NCBI GenBank assembly: GCA_023421875.1
Contig: JAEZSM010000210.1
Span: 1 to 8,100, forward strand
DNA from: Spirochaetota bacterium
GTDB lineage: Bacteria > Spirochaetota > Spirochaetia > Treponematales > Rectinemataceae
Direction: 5' to 3'
DNA: 8,100 nt
Each line of letters begins with the position of its first letter. Position 1 is the stretch's first letter. Under the pieces are notes generated by a model. That model worked only from the letters and a program-made list of their open reading frames with translations. It made no database searches and had not been told where the DNA came from. Position numbers and translations under genes: made by a program. Positions 1 to 5,727 of this stretch are shown piece after piece.

Positions 1-2564
1 GCCATATCCTCGGCGGAAAAAAGCTCCTTACCCCAGGCTTCCTTCGCGGTCGGTCTCGCGCCAGAAAGGGATTCTGACACGGCTGCCCGGCCTGATCCGG
101 CATCTTCTTTTTCCCCGGAGCTCTCACCGTGGCGGGCCAGCTTCTGCTCCAGGCTGGCAAAGCGTCCCTGAAGCTCCCGAGCCCTCTGGAGCACCTGTTC
201 GGGGATTCCCGCCAATCCTGCCACGTGGAGTCCGTAAGAACCGGCAGCGGGACCTGGCTTGAGCTGTTTTAAAAAGACAATCTCCCCTTCGTTCTCCAGC
301 ACAGCCATGCTCAGGTTGAGCATCTTGGGATGGTCGAGGGAGGTGAGTTCGTGATAGTGGGTGGCAAAGAGTGTGCGGCATCCTATGCCGTCCAGGAGCA
401 TTTCGCTGACAGCCCAGGCTATGGAGACTCCGTCCAGGGTGCCCGTTCCCCTTCCCACCTCGTCCATTATCACCAAGCTTCGCTTGCTGGCGGTATTGAG
501 GATGTACGCTGTCTCGTGCATCTCCACCAGGAATGTGCTCTCGCCCCTGGCCAGGTTGTCCTGGGCGCCGACCCGGCAGAAGATCTTGTCCACCAGGCCT
601 ATCGACGCAGCCTGGGCTGGCACGAAGGATCCCAGATGGGCCATGAGACAGATCAGTGCTGTCTGGCGAAGGACCGTGGACTTGCCTGCCATATTCGGAC
701 CGGTGACCAGGGCGAACCCGGCGGAATCGGCGTCAAGTTCGATATCATTGGGCACGAAGGCCCCCGGAGGAAGACAGGCTTCCACCACAGGGTGCCTCCC
801 TTGGCGTATCGACAGTCCGCTGCCTTCGTTCAGCGTTGGTCTCGAATAGGCGCCCTCGGTGGCCGCCTGGGCGAAAGATGCAAGGCAGTCGATCTGGATA
901 ATCGCCTGGGCCACCGCTTCCATGGAGGGGATAAATTGTTTCAGTCCTTCCCTCAGGGAAAGAAAAAGGCTTTTTTCCAGTACGACTATCTTCTCGGTAG
1001 CGCCGTGGATGTCGCTTTCAATCTCCGCCAACCGATCGGTGGTATAACGTTCTCCGGTCACCAGAGACTGCCGGCGTATAAAGTGTCTAGGCACGGCGTC
1101 GAGCTTACCCTTGCTCACCTCCAGGTAGTACCCGATAATCTTGTTGTAGCGGATGCGGAGATTCTGTATGCCCGAAGCAGCCCTCTCCTCTTCCAAATAT
1201 GCTTCCAGCACCCTGTTGGAGTTGTGCTTGACCTCCCTCAGCCTGTCTAATTCGGCGCTGTACCCCTCACGCATGAGGTTCCCTTCGGTAAGCAGGATCG
1301 AGGGATCGTCTTTTATCGAAGTATCGATACCACGTATGGCCTGGGAACAGTCAGACTGGGCATCCTCGTCCGCATCGCCTTTGAGCAGGCCGGGTGCAGT
1401 CTTTTCCTTTAAAAAGCGCAGGGAGGCCAGGGAGGATCGAAGGGAATCCCTAAGCGCGAGGATATCCTTGGCGTGAGCCTTGTCCATGGCCAGCCTGGCG
1501 ATGAGTCGTTCGGTATCCAGGACACCTGCCAGGACTCTCCGCAGTTCGTTGAGCACAAGCTGCTCTCGGTAGAGGAACTCCACCGAATCCAGCCGCGCTT
1601 CTATGCGAGCCCTGGATCTGAGGGGCTGGAGAATCCACTGCCGTATCCGGCGGGCGGCTCCGGCAGTCTTGGTTCTGTCTAAAACCGACAGCAGACTGTC
1701 CCGTCTGCCCGAGTCGGAAAGATTTCGCACCAGCTCGAGGTTTCTTCTCGTCGCCTCGTCCAGACCCAGGTATTCTTCAGAATCGTAGGGGAGCAGGGCT
1801 CGTATATGGGGACTTCTGACTTTAAGGTTTTCGTCGAGATACTCCAGAAGGATATCGGCGGCGGCTAACGCAGGGTCTCCATCCGAGAAACCAAATCCTT
1901 TCAGGGATGCCAGGCCGAAACGTCGGGCCAGGGTTTCAGAGGCTTTTTTGGCATCGAAGGACCAGTCAGGCCGTTTTTCAACCATCAAGCCTTCCAGTTC
2001 CCGTAGGCTTGCCGCCAAGGCTGGCCTGTCGAAAAGGGACTGCTGGATGATAAGCTCCCTGGGCGAGAGTCTGTGGATTTCCGAACGGAAAAACTCCTCC
2101 CCCGTCCCTCCCTCGTCGAGCTGGGAATGGGTCCTGAATTCGCCTGTGGACGCATCGAGGCTGGCGATGCAGACCCTGCCGTCGAGGGCACAGGCGCAGA
2201 CGGTATAATTATTGCTGTCCTGATCCAGGAAATCTTCTTCGATCGTTGTACCAGGGGTTACAACCTCGATCACATCCCGCTGGACAATTCCTCGGGTGCT
2301 CGGCTGGCTGAGCTGCTCGCAAATGGCAACCTTTTTGCCGGCCTTCAGCAGCCGGGCGATATAGGGTTTATAGGCATGGTAGGGAATGCCGCACATGGGC
2401 TGACCCTGGCGTTGGGTTAGGGTCAGGTCCAAGAGGGCGCTGGCCTGCACCGCATCGTCGAAAAACATTTCATAAAAATCGCCCAGGCGAAAAAAGAGAA
2501 TCGCATCCCTGTATCGGGCCTTGATGCGCCGGTACTGGTCGAGCATTGACAGGCGTTCAGCCAA
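1..2564 (-). CDS. mutS: DNA mismatch repair protein MutS (3' end outside window)
   Basis: MutS dimers recognise mispaired bases and small loops in new DNA and, through ATP binding, recruit MutL. My reading of the minus strand gives one uninterrupted frame of 854 residues. Visible motifs: the mismatch-wedge GDFYEMF with Phe30 and Glu32; Walker A GPNMAGKST at 622-630 (Lys628); the ABC-like signature segment ARGESTF with Ser676-Thr677; Walker B LVIMDE ending Asp701-Glu702; GRGTGTLDG at 704-712; and FATHYHEL near 733-740. Connector, lever and clamp regions fill 120-570 without gaps, and the spacing of ATPase motifs matches E. coli MutS with an offset of about 8 residues. FYE marks it as the mismatch-repair MutS1 type rather than MutS2. 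I choose the TTG at 2564 because GGGAG lies 7 bases upstream; the next in-frame ATG, at 2546, has no such site and would remove six residues. The stop lies beyond the left edge; most MutS proteins are 850-900 residues, so only a short tail should be missing. No mutL is in the window. Confidence 0.97.
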   Translation of the reverse strand, partial: MAERLSMLDQYRRIKARYRDAILFFRLGDFYEMFFDDAVQASALLDLTLTQRQGQPMCGIPYHAYKPYIARLLKAGKKVAICEQLSQPSTRGIVQRDVIEVVTPGTTIEEDFLDQDSNNYTVCACALDGRVCIASLDASTGEFRTHSQLDEGGTGEEFFRSEIHRLSPRELIIQQSLFDRPALAASLRELEGLMVEKRPDWSFDAKKASETLARRFGLASLKGFGFSDGDPALAAADILLEYLDENLKVRSPHIRALLPYDSEEYLGLDEATRRNLELVRNLSDSGRRDSLLSVLDRTKTAGAARRIRQWILQPLRSRARIEARLDSVEFLYREQLVLNELRRVLAGVLDTERLIARLAMDKAHAKDILALRDSLRSSLASLRFLKEKTAPGLLKGDADEDAQSDCSQAIRGIDTSIKDDPSILLTEGNLMREGYSAELDRLREVKHNSNRVLEAYLEEERAASGIQNLRIRYNKIIGYYLEVSKGKLDAVPRHFIRRQSLVTGERYTTDRLAEIESDIHGATEKIVVLEKSLFLSLREGLKQFIPSMEAVAQAIIQIDCLASFAQAATEGAYSRPTLNEGSGLSIRQGRHPVVEACLPPGAFVPNDIELDADSAGFALVTGPNMAGKSTVLRQTALICLMAHLGSFVPAQAASIGLVDKIFCRVGAQDNLARGESTFLVEMHETAYILNTASKRSLVIMDEVGRGTGTLDGVSIAWAVSEMLLDGIGCRTLFATHYHELTSLDHPKMLNLSMAVLENEGEIVFLKQLKPGPAAGSYGLHVAGLAGIPEQVLQRARELQGRFASLEQKLARHGESSGEKEDAGSGRAAVSESLSGARPTAKEAWGKELFSAEDM

Positions 2565-2571
2565 GGATTCG

Positions 2572-2576
2572 CTCCC
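2572..2576 (-). promoter_or_regulatory. Ribosome-binding site that decides the TTG start of mutS
   Basis: GGGAG is followed by 7 bases and then the TTG at 2564. The in-frame ATG at 2546 is preceded by GCTGAACGCCTGTCA, which contains no purine-rich Shine-Dalgarno core. The site lies in the 21-base gap after the ompH stop, so mutS translation probably depends on ribosomes arriving from ompH. This is inferred from sequence only. Confidence 0.65.
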
Positions 2577-2585
2577 GCCGCATGG

Positions 2586-3152
2586 TTACTGTCCGCTTGA
2601 CAATGCCTGGATCACCTTGTCGGTGATATCCACCGAAGGGCTGTTCCATAGGACGAGATCGGATTTTTTATCCTCCGGGGCAAGGTTGAGCACCATTGAA
2701 TAGCCCTCGGTCTCGGCCACCAGGGCTATGGTGGAACCGAGGCGCTGGACGAAACTCAGGTTGGCGCTGACGACCTTGGCTAGGATGTCCAGTTCGTTCT
2801 GGCGCTGGGCAGCGTATTGCTTGACCTCCTGGGTCTTTCTGTCGATTTCATTCTGATAATGCTTGGCGGTCAGGGTGGCGCCCATGGCTTCCAGCTCTGC
2901 CTTGCGGGCGCTCAGGTCCCGCACTTCGGCCGTCATCGTATTTATCTCAGCCTGAATCTCGGCCTTTTTCGCCTCAAAATTCTTGAGCGAGTTCTGGTCT
3001 ATGGGAAAGGCCGCGAGTACCCTGGCCATGTTCAGCACGGCCACCCTGGTAATCTGCTGCGCCTGCAAAGGCAGGCCGACGCCGACCAAGAGAAATCCCG
3101 CGAGAAAAACGGAGAAAAATCTTCCAGAAAGCCCTGAGGCTCTCCTAATCAT
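2586..3152 (-). CDS. skp: OmpH/Skp family periplasmic chaperone
   Basis: Skp (OmpH) is a trimeric periplasmic holdase that grips unfolded outer-membrane proteins after Sec export and hands them to the BAM complex. The 188-residue protein has a classic signal peptide: basic start (MIRR), hydrophobic stretch around residues 12-28, and likely cleavage after LQA at 29-31. The mature N-terminus ITRVAVLNMARVLAAFP is the usual OmpH opening strand and helix. Residues about 52-128 are rich in Glu, Lys, Gln and Ala with heptad-like spacing, fitting the tentacle coiled coil. The end, with VLNLAPED and PSVDITDKVIQAL, matches the returning strand and terminal helix of the family. Size is normal for Skp. 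The frame extends upstream to a TTG at 3173, but the ATG at 3152 is preferred because AAGGGAGG lies 5 bases before it and it starts right at the signal peptide. It sits 27 bases downstream of bamA, its functional partner. Confidence 0.95.
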   Translation of the reverse strand: MIRRASGLSGRFFSVFLAGFLLVGVGLPLQAQQITRVAVLNMARVLAAFPIDQNSLKNFEAKKAEIQAEINTMTAEVRDLSARKAELEAMGATLTAKHYQNEIDRKTQEVKQYAAQRQNELDILAKVVSANLSFVQRLGSTIALVAETEGYSMVLNLAPEDKKSDLVLWNSPSVDITDKVIQALSSGQ

Positions 3153-3157
3153 ATAAA

Positions 3158-3165
3158 CCTCCCTT
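3158..3165 (-). promoter_or_regulatory. Strong ribosome-binding site of ompH/skp
   Basis: AAGGGAGG is followed by TTTAT and the ATG at 3152, a 5-base spacing. This fixes the start at the ATG rather than the TTG at 3173, which lies upstream of this site. The first three bases of the site belong to a 12-base palindrome described separately. Confidence 0.8.
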
Positions 3166-3174
3166 GCATGCAAG
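3163..3174. repeat. 12-base perfect palindrome in the bamA-ompH gap
   Basis: CTTGCATGCAAG is its own reverse complement. It lies between the bamA stop (3180-3182) and the ompH ATG, and it overlaps the 5' edge of the ompH ribosome-binding site. As RNA it could at best form a weak 4-base stem with a CATG loop; as DNA it could be a small dyad site. No function is claimed. Confidence 0.5.
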
Positions 3175-3179
3175 CCGCT

Positions 3180-5708
3180 CTAGTACAGAGGCTGAGTGAT
3201 GCTGAGCACGAAATCGAAATCCCATCCCTTTGTTTTCCAGTCAATATTCGCTCCATCGAAGGAAAAACGCTTGACGAAATAAAAGCGGAAGGGGAATTGG
3301 GGAATGGTGAAGCGCAGCCCAAGGCCGGTGCTGAAGGCCATGTTGCTCCAGCCGAGGGAAGAGAATCCCGTACTGGGAATGGCGGCCGGGATCGATTGCG
3401 TCATGTCCAGCATGCCTGTCTCGGTCTTCATGGCGCCTGAATCGACAAATAGGTCCAGCCAGAGCATCTGCTCGACTATAGGCATTCTCAATTCCAGGGA
3501 ATTCTCCCAGAGCATGACACCCCTGGCTCCATAGAGGTTGTCCCAGCCCCGGGCGTTGAAGACGCCGTCCAGACTGATCCAGTCCTTCGTGACATTGAAG
3601 GTATACCAGGGTTGGCTAAAAAGCGCCTGGAATCCCGTATGGGCCATAAGCACCCATTTGAAGTTCCAGGTTTCGCTCAGGGGAATGGTGAAGAGGGTAT
3701 GATATGCCTCCAGCTTAGTCTCCGACTTCAGGTAGTGCTGACGCTCGTCGGGGAGCAAGCCGGTGAGAGTAAGGCGTTGACCTGCATAATAGCCCGAAGA
3801 AGGATTGTACCAGTAATCGAGATTGTTGAGGTAAAATCTTCCATAAAGCCTGTTGGTGAGCAGCCACTGCCCATTGGTGCGCCTGAATTCAGCCTCGTAG
3901 GGGCGGTATTTCGTGTCGTCGAACTGGATCATGTCGAGACCCGAGCTCACTCCCCCCGCCGCGCCAAGATCGCCGATACGATAGCGCTGAGCATAACCCA
4001 GGTTGAAGCCAAGGCTGAAATCCCAGTTTTCATAGGGCATGAGGTATTGGTCTGGGATGGAGGAGAGGGATCCGCTCCATTGGCCTGCGCCGCTTACGAG
4101 GGAGCTATAGGGATCGGGAATGTCCTCGTCGGTAAAGATCGGGGCGATAATGTCCTGCCCAGTAGTCTCAGAACTGTGGCTGAAGCCGAAACTTAGGCCC
4201 CGGGAAATGCGTTTTCCGAATAGCCATCCTTCGCTGAAGGAGGTTTCAAAGGTCTGTTCGGTGGGTGAGAGCGTGAGGTTGACCGCAAGGTTACGTCCCA
4301 TGCCGCCCAGATTCCTGTCGTTCCACTTCACGAATCCGGATAGGGGAAAGGAGTCCCTGCTGCCCAGACCGCTTAGGGTTACGCCGAACTGGATGTCGGC
4401 GGTGCTCATCTCCTCCACGGTAATGACGAGGTCCATGAGATTGTCGGCGCTGCCCTGGTAGAATTCCGGCTGGGCATTGGAAAAATACTGTAGGTTGTAT
4501 AAATTTCTTAAACCCTCGATGATCTTTGCCTGGGAAAAGATGTCTCCCTCTTCCAGGGGAACCTCCCGGGCAAGGACAAAGTCCTTTGTCTTTTCGTTTC
4601 CCTTAAAGCTGAGGTTCTCGATATGAGCCCTGTCACGCTCGACGATCGAGACCTGGTAAGAGATGCTTCCGTCGGCCTCGTTGCGGCTCTCGCTCATGCC
4701 GATCTGGTTGTATATGTAGCCCGACTCGTAATACAGATTATCGATTTTCTGCTTGTCCTGGACCAGGCGCTTGTAGTTGAGAACGCTGCCTTCCTTTAAG
4801 GAGATCAGCTCCCTGAGCCGTTTCTCCTCGAAGATGTCGTTTCCCTGGAATGATACCCCCGCGAACTTCCACTGTTTGCCCTCGGATATGGCCAGGGTGA
4901 TAATAAGCCAGTTTTTGCCGCTGTCGTCCTCTTTTTCGTACTCTTTGAATACATCGATGATTTTTGCGTCCACGTAGCCCTTGGATTGATAATAATCCAC
5001 GATGGCCAGTTTGCTCTCTTCGAGTTTAGCCTCCTGGAATGCACCGCTTTGGAACAAAGCGGCTTCCTTGAGGCTCATCTGGGACTTGAGGGTCCTTTCG
5101 GACATGGAGGTGTTGCCGGAGAACCGAATGCTCCTCAAGGCAACCTGCTCCCCCTCTTTAATGGCAAAACTGAGGACGAGAAGTGAGCTGTCCGAACTGG
5201 GAACCGCCTGATGGGTCACCTCCGCGTCGGGATAGCCCTTTTCGAGGTACAGTTTCTTTATTGCCACATCGTCAAGACTGATCTTGTTTTCGTTATAGAT
5301 ATCCCCTGCCTTACTGGATATTACCGCAAGAATCTCCGAAGCGCGGAGCCCTGAGTTGCCGGAAATGCGTACAGAAAGAATCGATGGCTTTTCTTTGACC
5401 ACAAAGAGTATGGCCAAGCGCTGCTTGGTCTCGTCCAGCGCGATCGCCTGGGGCTCTATTGTTTCGAACCAGTCCAGCTCATAGAGTTTAGCCTGAATTT
5501 CGAGCCATAGATCAGGCGTGAAGGGGCTGCCGATATAATTTCTGAGCAGGCTGTCTAGTTCTGCCTTGCTCGCCTTCTTGAGCCCTTCCCAGCGGATGCT
5601 CTCTATCGGCTTATCCCAGAACCATTCTGTGTCAGCCTCCTGGGCCATGACAGACCCGCAAAGAGCCAGGAGCAAAATTGTTGCGATTATTCCAATTGAT
5701 CTTTTCAT
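3180..5708 (-). CDS. bamA: Outer-membrane protein assembly factor BamA
   Basis: BamA is the central subunit of the BAM machine, which folds and inserts beta-barrel proteins into the outer membrane. The 842-residue protein starts with a signal peptide, MKRSIGIIATILLLAL, with likely cleavage after VMA near residue 22. Five POTRA-like repeats follow at about 35-108, 109-188, 189-279, 280-360 and 361-433. Repeats 2 to 5 open with the typical beta-strand plus G-N pattern (VRISGNSG, IRFSGNTS, VSFQGNDI, LSFKGNEK), and several contain the YxxxGY helix end. The rest, about 434-842, is an aromatic-rich 16-strand barrel. The conserved loop-6 motif appears as ARGW (719-722) followed by SLELRMPI; the last strand ends FDFVLSITQPLY, an aromatic-ended beta-signal. 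Length is in the usual 790-850 range. ATG at 5708 is supported by GAGGA 7 bases upstream. It lies 19 bases after tamB and 27 before ompH, so all three are probably co-translated. No BamB-E gene is in the window. Confidence 0.97.
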   Translation of the reverse strand: MKRSIGIIATILLLALCGSVMAQEADTEWFWDKPIESIRWEGLKKASKAELDSLLRNYIGSPFTPDLWLEIQAKLYELDWFETIEPQAIALDETKQRLAILFVVKEKPSILSVRISGNSGLRASEILAVISSKAGDIYNENKISLDDVAIKKLYLEKGYPDAEVTHQAVPSSDSSLLVLSFAIKEGEQVALRSIRFSGNTSMSERTLKSQMSLKEAALFQSGAFQEAKLEESKLAIVDYYQSKGYVDAKIIDVFKEYEKEDDSGKNWLIITLAISEGKQWKFAGVSFQGNDIFEEKRLRELISLKEGSVLNYKRLVQDKQKIDNLYYESGYIYNQIGMSESRNEADGSISYQVSIVERDRAHIENLSFKGNEKTKDFVLAREVPLEEGDIFSQAKIIEGLRNLYNLQYFSNAQPEFYQGSADNLMDLVITVEEMSTADIQFGVTLSGLGSRDSFPLSGFVKWNDRNLGGMGRNLAVNLTLSPTEQTFETSFSEGWLFGKRISRGLSFGFSHSSETTGQDIIAPIFTDEDIPDPYSSLVSGAGQWSGSLSSIPDQYLMPYENWDFSLGFNLGYAQRYRIGDLGAAGGVSSGLDMIQFDDTKYRPYEAEFRRTNGQWLLTNRLYGRFYLNNLDYWYNPSSGYYAGQRLTLTGLLPDERQHYLKSETKLEAYHTLFTIPLSETWNFKWVLMAHTGFQALFSQPWYTFNVTKDWISLDGVFNARGWDNLYGARGVMLWENSLELRMPIVEQMLWLDLFVDSGAMKTETGMLDMTQSIPAAIPSTGFSSLGWSNMAFSTGLGLRFTIPQFPFRFYFVKRFSFDGANIDWKTKGWDFDFVLSITQPLY

Positions 5709-5715
5709 TACTGTA

Positions 5716-5720
5716 TCCTC
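5716..5720 (-). promoter_or_regulatory. Ribosome-binding site of bamA
   Basis: GAGGA, then TACAGTA (7 bases), then the ATG at 5708. It lies inside the 19-base gap after the tamB stop codon, so there is no room for a separate promoter between the two genes. Confidence 0.7.
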
Positions 5721-5727
5721 GACCCTG

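Noticed and set aside
330..1250. A 306-codon open frame on the plus strand
   Set aside because: It lies fully antisense to the MutS ATPase core, whose motifs are intact on the minus strand. The translation shows no recognisable domain, and no start context supports it. It is a shadow of mutS codon use, as are the other plus-strand frames.
2204..2209. TATAAT hexamer on the plus strand, a possible -10 promoter element
   Set aside because: It lies inside mutS, no -35-like hexamer sits at the right distance, and no plus-strand gene follows.
1..2564. Suspected frameshift or decay of mutS, because only short minus-strand frames stood out between start and stop codons there
   Set aside because: Codon-by-codon reading from 2564 to the left edge gives 854 residues with no stop and motifs at the expected spacing. 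The gene simply lacks its stop within the window.
2557..2583. Eight-codon mini-ORF starting ATG CGG just after the ompH stop and ending in TGA over the mutS start
   Set aside because: It has no clear ribosome-binding site, and so short a frame is expected by chance. It could act in translational coupling, but nothing in the sequence shows it.
3153..3173. TTG-initiated longer form of OmpH (seven extra residues)
   Set aside because: The strong AAGGGAGG site lies downstream of this TTG and points to the ATG at 3152, which also begins directly with the basic n-region of the signal peptide.
5640..5708. Possible lipobox LALC in the BamA leader (lipoprotein signal)
   Set aside because: The residue before Cys is Leu rather than Gly, Ala or Ser, and a normal signal peptidase I site (VMA) follows five residues later. 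BamA proteins are not usually lipoproteins.
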